A stretch of 64,000 bases of DNA, taken from the NCBI GenBank assembly GCA_903813345.2, contig CAIIXF020000001.1:24043915-24107914 (forward strand), read 5' to 3'. The position numbers were made by a program, and so were the translations under genes. Shown piece by piece: positions 1-12,000 of the stretch. This DNA is from Owenia fusiformis. Taxonomy: Eukaryota; Annelida; Polychaeta; Sabellida; Oweniidae. Numbering within the stretch: the stretch's first letter is position 1; every line of letters begins with the position of its first letter. A model generated the notes under the pieces. That model worked only from the letters and a program-made list of their open reading frames with translations. It ran no database searches and had not been told where the DNA came from.

Positions 1-71
1 CCCCAGACATTTAGTGAAGTGTACCAGTTGCTACCAGTCTAAGGCGCATAGGGCTGCAGTAAGCAACAGTG

Positions 72-3000
72 ATGAATGCTTGCATTTGGATTGTATTTCC
101 AGCCATACTGGGAATAGTAGCAAGCAATGTGCCTATGGAAGAGAAGTCTGGGGCACTATCTACAAGCTGTGAAGACCTCCGAGATGCCACTAAGAGAACA
201 GTCTGTCAGAAACAGATTCCACAAGCTGCCCTAAAGAAGGAAAAGGCTAAAAAACAGGTATGAGCTATAGATCAGTGAGGACTTCTCATCATCATTATCA
301 TCTTGCTTCATATTTTGGTTATATATGTTTATTAGTTGAGTATGCATAAATAACTGAATCTGAGAGAAATTATTATTAGAACAATTGAGCATTATGCTTT
401 TTTAATGAGCTCAATTTTAGTTTCCCTTCATATACAGCACATTGTAATTGCCTTTGATTTTTAACTGTTAAAGTGTGGATTCAATAGGCTCCACACATTA
501 TGAAAATCAGTCAATGTAATGTCTTTAGCTTTGCATCTATTTCAAAACCTTTTATTTTGAAAATGATTCACTTATTAAGTGCTTATTTCAGCAAAAGGAA
601 AGATCGGATGCTCTGAATAAGAATGTTGCATCCATAGGAAATGCACTGAGTAAAACTCTGGCTGTAGGAAAAACATCAACAATTGGAACTCCTACTCTAT
701 TAGTTAATGTTGCCAGAACAAGTGGCAATGATCTAGCAGCTACTGAATTTCCTTCAGGAAATGATGGAAGCTCTATAGCACTATCTGGTGGCCTTGTCAG
801 CAATGAACCAGTCAACATACAGGTAGGGATACCTTTTAGAAGTCTTTGATATTTTTCAAATTGAAGCATGTAGCACTTAATATGACCAGGGGTCTTTTCT
901 GTAGTGATGTATGTTTTTAATGGAATTCTTTTGGGACTTCTTTCATCTAAAATTAACTAAACATGGATGAACATGGATTTGCTGCTTATAAAATTGTTAT
1001 GAAATCTATATAAAAATGTTAATTAATGAATGTGATGAAAAAAATGATAAAAACTAGGTCAATGTGAATGAAATAAATATGTCATCTCAATTCTTCATTA
1101 TGTCACCACCACAAGTGGCGACATTGTTATGGTCTCCAAATTTTTGTGGATTGTGTTTTGCATTCGACAGTTGGTTGTTGGAGGTTGATGATTGGTATTT
1201 GGTGTCAATAACAAATGGCAGGTGGTTGCATTTGCGTGTTAATGCCTTGTTAATACATATGTTCTAGCTTACCAACACAAAGGGCAACATAGCAGCATTT
1301 GCTGAAGGGGCTGATAGTGTTACATCAGGGATCAATACTCTAAGCCTATTCAATGAAGAAGGTGCTGTCAAACCAGATGGAGTCGTAATACAACAGAGCT
1401 TCAATGTAGCTGACTTTGTGAAAAGGCCAGGCCAGAAAATTAAAGGAAGAAGAGGGAAAATGGCATATATCAAGTAACTATAGCAACAAATGTTTTAATA
1501 AAACATAAACATACAACAACAATTATTTCACATTTTGCAGATTTTGATTCTAAAAATATAATTTTTTTCTTATTGTATTCAATCAGTGCAGAATTATTCA
1601 AATAAATAATGTTTGTCATGTTTGTTATTATTTGTTTAACGTCATAATTATCATTATTTAGGACAGAAACTTGTGAAAAGCAAGATATGCAGATATCAAT
1701 GTCAGATGGCAAAGATAACCAGGTCTTCAAAATAGCAATTAAGTGTGGTGAATATCCCAAAAATCCAAAAGATAGCAATTGTGATGTCATAACATTCAAG
1801 CCTGCAGAAAGTGATGTCATAATTGTTCCATATGAGTGTGTGGCAGACTGTGTCTGTGATGGGGATATCACTATTGGAGCACTGATACGTACCAAGAAAG
1901 GAGGTAAGTCAACTATTTGTATTGTTAGTACCTCAGTGTAAATTCTCGCATCTGATTGGTCAATTAGCGGTCAACCTTTTTGCCTGTACCCCACCTGTGC
2001 ATCATGGGATATAATATTATTGACCGCGTATGTTACTGTACTGTGCTTGTGAATTATGGGGAATATGATGTCATAATGTTTACAGAAAAAAACATGGTAG
2101 ATGAGTGGCGTGGTTCGGAGAGAAGATTGTGAAATGAAGCTATGATTGATGATTGTCATCTATATGTGTATTATTAGTTTCTTTTGAGTAACAAAACAAT
2201 TGTATACCTCAACTGTAAACTTTGAAACTACTGTACTGTTGACCTCGATGTTCGGTCTCTGTCAACAGTAGTTTCTTGGTTTACAGTCTCAGTATACAAT
2301 TTTATCGGTCGACCTCTGGAGTGGTCAACAATTGTATATTACCAGAAGTCAAAGCTGTACCATGACCAATGTGTAAGTTTGCTACACATACACTATAAAT
2401 ATGATTGGAAGAGATGTAATTGAGATAGCTTGAAATGGAAGAATATGCGTAGGTATATGTTTCTCTTCTGCCCTATTTCACTTGTGTCAATATTGTTAAC
2501 TTATAGACACCAATTGTCTCCCTCTTATTCGTAAAATTGATTCAGGAAGAGGTAAAAGACAAGCAGACAATAGCAACACAACAGTTGAAGATGATGACTA
2601 CTCTGATTACATTGACTGGAACACTATTAGTGAGGCTGAACTGGAGGATATGGGAATAGACCCTGATGATGCAGGAGACATGCCTGATACAGATGTAGCT
2701 AGTGTTGGCTGTAAGGTCTTCAATGGAACTGATTGGGTATCAGATGGATGCAGGGTAAATGTTGCATATTCCACGTTGTGTCTACAATATGTAAAGGTTA
2801 TGTACTACTAGGTTTTTCATGTTGGGTTCATCCTAAGAGAATTTTTTTTTTCAAGAACCATCTTCCAAAGGTGTGAATTCAGACATCATTTTAGTTTAGT
2901 TTAGTTAGTTACTTACTTTTATTCTCAAACTATTATACATTCATTTTACATCAACATACATTTGTGAGACTTTTTCAAGTGGATCCACTCTTGCTAAAAA

Positions 3001-6000
3001 TATTTTTATGTCTGAGAAAAATCTTCTTTCCAAAAACAGTGGACATATAGATAAAAGCTGATTCTGATAAAAGTTTATAACTTTTTTAAACAAATAAATT
3101 TAAAAGAAAAACATGTATATTTGCCTTTCAGATCTCCCCATTGTCCACAGCAAACAATACAAAGTGTGATTGTGATTTGGCAGAGACACCTGCTTTCACA
3201 TTTGCCACATCATTCATGGTCATGCCCAACACCATCGACTTCAATGCTGTCTTTGCTAACTATGACTTTGGGCGTAACGCTGCAGTATTTGCCACGCTGT
3301 TAGCATTACTTGCAATATATATTCCCATAGTGATCTGGGCTCGCAGAAATGATAACAAGGACATTCTAAGAGTAAGTATATGGAACACAATTTGTATGGA
3401 CTAAACTCATGACTTAATAGAAATTTATCAATATGATTATATCGGCACCATTATATCATATCCATGAAGATAACTCTTGAGAACCCAACATGACAAGAAC
3501 GCTTGTGTTACTGAAACCATTAGTAATGTTAATTGTGGGGAAAACTGGGATAGACTACATTATGAAATAGCGAACTGCAGAAAAACAAGCGACCATAAAA
3601 CAGATGTATATTTTTAGTTCAAATAGGTAAACTTAAAATAGACAGGATCTCACGTCATAAACTCTACATTGTATGTAGACTTCTAGCTGTGCTCAATATA
3701 TGCAGTATCCTCAGTAAATCATTTCTTAATTTCCAGTGGGGTGTGACCCTGTTGAAAGATAACGACCCTGATGAGCACTACTTTTACATCATCAATGTAT
3801 ATACTGGGATGAGACGTGGTGCTGGGACAAAGTCTAAGATCAGCTTCATACTTGCTGGTCAGGATGAGGACACTGGAGTTAGACAATTAGACGATGGCCT
3901 ACGAACCGTAAGTGATTCAGGGGGTATTGATAAAAAATTCTAATACAGTATTACATTGAAAAAATATCATATGTATCAAATGGTGAAGTTATTTGAAGAG
4001 ACAGCTAGGAATCACAACTTTGTAATATTTTTAGTTTACAAAAATTATTGTATCTTCATTAGAACTTGCTGAATTTTGGCATTTCTGCGTCTCAAACCTT
4101 TCTACCATCATGTATGCTAAAACATCTCTAATTCAGGGAAAAATGTCATTCATTGACTAGTTTTCTTGTTTAAAAGAGTTCACATGAATTGATTTAGAGA
4201 AAGCATATCAACAAGGAATAACATATTCGTTCAATGACTATTGTATTACTGTGTAGTACATGTTCTAACTGAATTTCTGCATATCTCTTATTTCTATGTC
4301 ATGTTTGTAGGAGTTTGGCAGGGGCACTGTGCTAAGGTTCTTATGTAGTACCCCCGAATCTCTGGGGCAGTTGAAGTACATACGTATGTGGCATGATAAC
4401 TCAGGTGGGGGAGAGAATTCATCTTGGTATCTGGCTAGAGTTCTGGTCCAGGACATTCAGACTGATGATACGTAAGTTGCATGAGAACTTTGAACTCACA
4501 CAACAGATTCAGAGGAAAATCGTAATTTTAGGCCTATCTTTCAATTCATACATTCATAATTCATTATTTGAAATATGAAATGAATAGATTTAGACTTGTA
4601 CAAGTAAGCTAAAAACTAACTTTTGCAGATTTGTGTTTGTCTGTGGTAAATGGCTTGGTGTAGAGATGGGTGATGGTGAGATAGAACGTTTGATTCCCGC
4701 AGCAGAGTCTGACACTTTACGTACATTCAATCATCTATTTGACGACAATGCAAGGAAGCGAGTCACTGAAGACCATCTTTGGTTCTCTATTCTGATGCGT
4801 CCTCAAAGGAGTAACTTCACCAGAGTCCAGAGAGTCTCATGTTGTCTCTCACTCTTGTTTCTCACTATGATTGCTAACTGTATGTTCTTTGGCCAAGAGA
4901 ATGCTGTTGATAACCCTATGGTGATCTCTGTTGGTCCATTGAGCTTTGGCATACACACTATTTGGATATCATTTATTAGTATCCTAGTAGTGATGCCTGT
5001 CAGTCTAGTGTGTGTTGAGCTGTTTAAAAGAGCAAGACCTAGGAAAACTCAGATAGGCACAGGTGTTAACCCAACAGATTCGGGCGATGAGAAACCAATC
5101 GGTTGCTGCAATAAACTTCTTCATAATGTCCCAATAAGAGGCCGTGTGTACATGCCTATTGACCAAGAGGAAAAAACGTTGCCTTACTGGGTTGCCTATA
5201 TAGGATGGACATTGGTAGTTCTGTCTGTTGTTGCATCAGGTTTCTTCATTCTGCTCTATACGCAGCAATGGGGGGAGGAAAAGTCAAGTCAGTGGCTGAG
5301 CACCTTCATGCTCTCATTTTTCCAGTCCCTCCTCGTCATGGACCCTGTCAAGGTATGTTACAGTCATTTGAAATTTGAATTGTTTTATTACAGCTAAGCA
5401 CATATATTTTGTAAAGAATGATGAAGATTATGAAAGAAACCCTTATGATGACAGTATAATGTTACCAAATTGGATAGTTGCTCACAGTTTTAATAAGCTC
5501 TGAATTTTTGAGTGCCTTATCTCATATTGAAAAACATGTCCAGGCATGAACGAATGATATTATTATTATGTCACCACCAAAAGTGGTGGTGACATATTGT
5601 TATGGTCTCCGTTTTTTTATGTCACCACCAAAAGTGGTGGTGACATATTGTTATGGTCTCCGTTTTTTTGCGACGGCGGTTGGCGTCCGGCGGTTGGAGG
5701 TTGGCGTCCGGCGGTTGGCGTCCGGCGTCTGTAACAATTTCTTACAACTTCCTATAACTTAACAAATACTGTTTAGACTGACTTCAATTTTTTTCTAAAT
5801 CATCTACATGTTCTCAGAAGTTCAAATCTGACTTTAGATTTGACATTTGACCTTCAATGACCTTCTCAAGGTCAAAAAGGTCTTTTTTCAACTTGCTTCA
5901 CATTGACTAAATTTTTTTTCAAAATCATCTACATGTTCTCAGAAATTCAAATCTGACTTTAGATTTGTCTCTAGATTTGACATTTGACCTTCAAACCTGA

Positions 6001-9000
6001 CTTTAGATTTGACATTTGACCTTCAATGACCTTCTCAAGGTCAAAAAAGGTCAAAAAGGTCTGTTTTCAACTTGCTTCAAATTGACTAAATTTTTTTTTC
6101 AAAATCATCTACATGTTCTCAGAAATTCAAATCTGACTTAAGATTTGACTTAAGATTTGACATTTGACCTTCAATGACCTTCTCAAGGTCAAAAAGGTCT
6201 GTTTTCAACTTGCTTCAAATTGACTAAAAAATTTTTTCAAAATCATCTACGTGTTCTCAGGAATTCAAATCTGACTTTAGATTTGACTTAAGATTTGACA
6301 TTTGACCTTCAATGACCTTCTCAAAGTCAAAAAAGGTCAAAAAGGTCTTTTTTCAACTTGCTTCAAATTGACTAAATTTTTTTTTCAAAATCATCTACAT
6401 GTTCTCAGAAATTCAAATCTGACTTTAGATTTGACATTTGACCTTCAATGACCTTCTCAATGTCAAAAAAGGTCAAAAAGGTATTATTTCATCTTGCTTC
6501 AAATTGACTAAATTTTTTTTTCAAAATCATCTACATGTTTTCAGAAATTCAAATATGACTTTAGATTTGACATTTGACCTTCAATGACCTTCTCAAGGTC
6601 AAAAAAGGTCAAAAAGGTCTTTTTTCAACTTGCTTCAAATTGACTAATTTTTTTTTCAAAATCATCTACATGTTCTCAGAAATTCAAATCTGACTTTAGA
6701 TTTGACTTTTGACCTTTAATGACCTTCTCAAGGTCATAAAAGATCTGTTTTTAACTTGCTTCAAATTGACCAATTTTTTTTTTCAAAATCATCTACATCT
6801 TTTCAGAAGTTCAAATTTGACTTTACAAGTTCTCAGAAGTTCAAATCTGACTTTAGATTTGACCTTTGACCTTCAATGACCTTCTCAAGGTCAAAAAGGT
6901 CTTTTTTCAACTTGCTTCAAATTGACTAATTTTTTGTCAATGACCTTTTCAAGGTCAAAAATGTCTTTTTTCAACTTGCTTCAAATTTACTTAATTTTTT
7001 TTCAAAATCATCTACATGTTCTCAGAAGTTCAAATCTGACTTTACATTTGACCTTCAATGACCTTCTCAATGTCAAAAAAAGTCAAAGAGGTATTTTTTC
7101 AACTTGCTTCAAATTGACGAATTTTTTTTTCAAAATCATCTACATGTTCTAAGAAGTTCAAATCAAACCTTCTTAAGGTCAAAAGGTATTTTCCAACTTG
7201 CTTTAAATTGACCAAATTGTTTTAGGTGGTGACATTTTGTCATGTTAATGCCTTGTTAATAGTTTGCTGTGTGTAAAATTCACCAATTGGACAATCCATT
7301 CATAAATTCCGAAATGTAGCACTTGTTTTCTCACATTATAGGTGGCAGTTATAGCAGCTGCCCTGTCAATCATATTCCGTAAGCCACGCCTTATTGGAGA
7401 CACAATTGAGATGAACACCCTGAAGGAAGATGAAGAATACATACAGCAAAACACATCAGAGAGGAATGCTGGTCCGTATTCATAAATGCCACCTATAGAG
7501 TACATGTATACCAAACCTGACAACTAATTCAAATCTTATTATTGGGATAACCTCTGGTGAATTGGTGGTAAAGAATGCAGATACTGGAAACTATGACTCT
7601 TACGGCTTACATTGACCTTGAGAAATACATAATGTAGGCTAAGGTCGATAGAACTAATTTCTAAATATAGTACATACAAGGCAAATCATCACCAACCTTT
7701 GTATGAGTGTAAATGTAATATGTTGTAATGAGCAAAGTATGAGTTCAAATTACTTTTTATTTTCAGCTACAAGAGCCAAATACTATAAGCCAATGAGCAA
7801 AAGAAAAATCAGAGAATTTCGAAAGGAGCGTCACAGGGAGATAGCTCTTCAAGGGCTCACCAGGGAGATTGTGCTCTACGTTATCTTTATGTGGATAATA
7901 TACAGCATCAGTCAGAGTAACCGAGATGACATGAGTTACCGTATCACTGAGGTCCTCAGTAAATCCATACTGGATGATCTCACCACTTCAATGAAACCAG
8001 AGGGATTTTATGAGGTAGTCTATAGAACACTTATAAAAGTTGATTCTTTTATTTTGTTTTATGTTTGTGTGGGTATGTTATACTTAGAGAATGTTTTTTT
8101 ATGATTTTCAAATACTTCTTCTCAAAGTGTATGCTTTTGCTATATTCAAATGAAACATACATGTATTTGATACATTTTTCATCCTAAAGAGTAGAATTCT
8201 TCGATAATGCACTTTGAATAAAATGAATTCAATATGGCTGCCCAAATATAAGAAACTTTCACTTTTCAGACATCAAGCTGTTACTGATTTGCTAAGTTCA
8301 TTTTCAAATACACGAATTCATAGAAATTTCTTCCACCTTGAAGACATATTACTCCCACCTCCGTTCACTCCCCCCTCCGTTCAATTTCAATTATTTTTGA
8401 TTATTTTTTATGTATCGTTTGGAAGATTATTTTAAAAAACCAGCAATGACAATAATTTTGTGATAAAAACATAGCTGATATATATTTATTACACGTCATG
8501 CAGACAATTGTTGCTTGATTTATAGCAAAAACATTGACATTTGCACGTTGTTGATTCTGCGCCTTTTTTAATAGATCTGGTATCTTAGAAGTCCATCACT
8601 TCAAAAAAATCCTAGAAGACCTAACACATTTCCCCGTGTACTGCGCCTATTCATTTAGCAATTCAATTGTAAGCTTTCTCTTGAAAAAATAAATCTTGGA
8701 GATTTGTTGAATTTTCTAGTGAAAATCAGTGGCCCGGTCGTGATTATAAATATTATGTTCATAATATCAGCAATTATGAGTCATAGTAACATATTTGAAA
8801 ACACAGCGCAGACTGAACAGCATCATAACCTTGAATAGACAGTTCACAGGATGGAAAGTCCAAAATGGCCACCATATCCTTTACCCAGAATGCCCAAAAG
8901 CTTATAAGTTATAGAGTTTATTCCAAGAAACATCCCAACATTTCAGATGAATACATGAAATGATTTGGTTGCAAAGGGTGCGATAATAATACTTGGGGAA

Positions 9001-12000
9001 CTTGGCTTACTTGTTGTAGCTCGAAAAGTGAATTATCTATTTTTGAAAATTGGCAAGCTTTTGAACCAGTCATAGTTTACTTCCTGCGAAAGCTATTTGG
9101 ATTTTGATATAATAGCTTTCCCACGGCGCATTTGAACAGCTGAATGATAGTGACCTTTGAAATCGAATTAAGTCGATCAGCGGCTTACTTTTGGTCTCTA
9201 ACTGTGTCTTACATCAGTATCATCGAATCCGTGTAAGTATTAGAGCACTGAAATACTTCTTTTTCGATCAAGACTTGTAAATTGTTCATCGAGTGAATGT
9301 TTTTTAGACCTATTTCCAATATGGCGGTTTGCTAGGAGCGAGATACGCAACGAACGAAATGAATTTTGAGAATTAGTTAGGTTCGGACAACCTCTGGAGA
9401 TTTACGAAAATGTCCGAGCAGAAAATGCCATATTGGAATTTGGCAGTAAAAACATTCACTCGACAAACAATTACAAGTCTTGATCGAAAAGGAAGTACTT
9501 CAGCGCTCCAATACTTGCACAGAAGGATGATAATGATGTATAACATAGTTAGAGAACAAAAGTAGGCCGCTGATCGACTTAATTCGACTTCAAAGGTCAC
9601 TATTAATCAGCTGTCCACTTCCCCGTTTGAGAGCCATAAGTTTCAAAATCTCACATGGCTCTCGAAGTGAGTAAGTCATAGTCTCTTTTGATGAATGAAT
9701 AATGACAGACAGACCAACAGATAAGTTAGTGATTGTAATAACTCACCATGTGAGCTAATAACCACATCAAGGTGATCTAAAGTAAAAAGTAAGGGGTCAA
9801 TGTCATCTTGGCCTAGTTTTTTAAGAATGTTTATCTAATGTTGTTATTGTGATAAACCTATTTGGCCATAGTTACGGAGGAATTCAGTATTACCATACTG
9901 TAAATCTTCGACATTGACTTGAACATTGGCAGGTAGTGTCTCATATGTATCTTCATTTGTTGTTTCATTTGCTGTACTTGTGTCATTCAAATTTAGGCCT
10001 TCATTCCCTCTAGCATCTGTTGTTGTGTCCTGTTTCTTCTGAGGACTTCTTTTTAATATGAAGCATAGTGCAACAGTTACTCCTATAACAGTTCCAAGTG
10101 CGGCTCCCAGTGAGACACCGAGAATAAGAAGGGAAGTCTGCAGCGCAGATTTCTCCTGTTCATATTGCCTCAATTTCTGTAGACACACATCTGTTTTCTC
10201 AGTTGAATCAGACACTGTTGGAGTTGAACCAGACACTGCTGGAGTTGAACCAGACACTGTTGGAGTTGAATCAGATGATACTGCTGGAGTTGAATCAGAT
10301 GATACTGCTGGAGTCAAATCAGATGATACTGCTGGAGTTGAATCAGATGATACTGCTGGAGTCGAATCAGATGATACTGCTGGAGTTGAATCAGATGATA
10401 CTGCTGGAGTTGAATCAGATGATACTGCTGGAGTTGAATCAGATGATACTGCTGGAGTTGAATCAGATGATACTGCTGGAGTTGAATCAGATGATACTAT
10501 TGGAGTTGAATCAGATGATACTATTGGAGTTTCAGCAGAGGATCTTGTTGGAGTTTCAGCAGATGATGGTGCTGATGATACTGTTGGAAATGTATCAAAA
10601 ATAACTTCATGAGTTGAATCGGATGATACTATTGGAGTTGAAACAGATGATACTATTGGAGTTGAATCAGATGATACTATTGGAGTTGAAACAGATGATA
10701 CTGTTAGAGTTGAATCAGATGATTCTGTTGGAGGTAAATCAGAATGTACAGTTGGAGAAACTGGATACCTTGTTGAAAGAGGATACTTTGTAGATGAATG
10801 GGTGGCGGCTGTACTTGTGGTTGATAATGTTGTTGTAGAAAGGTCTTCTCTTGTGTCATGCTGGAGCACATAAACATCAAAGCTACCTCCAGTGGTAACA
10901 TACTCAAAGTCATATTTAGCATTTGGTAACTTGGCACAGAATCTGAGGTCACAAATGACTGATGTTGAATCACTGTAATAGTTGATGACGGGAGCCCCAC
11001 GTTCACATGCATATAGCATGCATTGTCTCAGATCCCTAGCATCAGGGATGACAAGTGACCTATCACAGTTAGACTTGTAGCATTGAATTTTTGATTTATG
11101 AATGACAAAGATTGATGAATTACAGCTTGGTGTACCTGGATACGGTGGAATTAGCGTTCTATACGTGCTTCCAGATGTGCAGTTTATGTCATTGTTGTAT
11201 GATATGTGCCAGTCAGTTCCTTCAAAGTTTTCGTAGCAATTATAGACTGAGATTGATGACCATATAAATGGTTGAAGTACAAAGTTTGACTCAGAAGTAC
11301 AGTAGCTGTCCTTCAAACCAATAGTGTAATATCCTTTAAGGGATGTTATGTTAGGGGATGGTATTTGTGTTTCTACCCAATATTTACTATCATACGGAGA
11401 CAATGTGTGCTCTAAGCCATACACGGAAACTGCTTCATTGTTTGTGGTGGTGGTAAATTCAAAGGCATAGTCGTTAGTTGAAGTATCCCATTTACAATGC
11501 TTTATTTCACATCTTGGTGTTACATCAAAGTAGAAGTTCAGGGTATTTGCCTTGTCATCACATGCAGCTTTCATACATTCTCGTAAACCTTTACCCGTCA
11601 CTGTTCTGATAAGGTAACAGTTGGATTTAACATCATTGTTCCATGTTCGCCTCATGAAATAGGAATTCTGACATCTTGGGACATAGTGATGTGGTCTCAC
11701 GTATGTTTTGCCATTGTATGAACCAGGATTCCATTCATATTCCCATTCAGTTTTGTTTATGTTGGAACCACATTTGCCAGCACGACAGTGGCCATTGTTG
11801 CTGTCAAAGTAAAGCCAATTGGCATTCATGGCACACGCTTCAATGAAACATTGTTCCTTTGTTTGCTCATAGAGATAAAAGAGAGTGCAACCAGGTAACC
11901 CTCCAATTACATGGGATGATCGTTGTCTTGACAACAGAAAGTCACCGCAGAAGCTATCTTCTACAATAGAAAATTCAAAAACAAAATTATACACAGCATA

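Noticed and set aside
6922-7152. 76 aa frame with repeated MTNFLS-type text
   Set aside because: It lies within the tandem array of the intronic element; the repetition reflects the DNA unit and not a protein.
10058-10612. Long plus-strand frames through the mucin repeat
   Set aside because: They are the complement of the 24-bp coding minisatellite; the minus strand has the signal peptide, membrane helix and splice structure.
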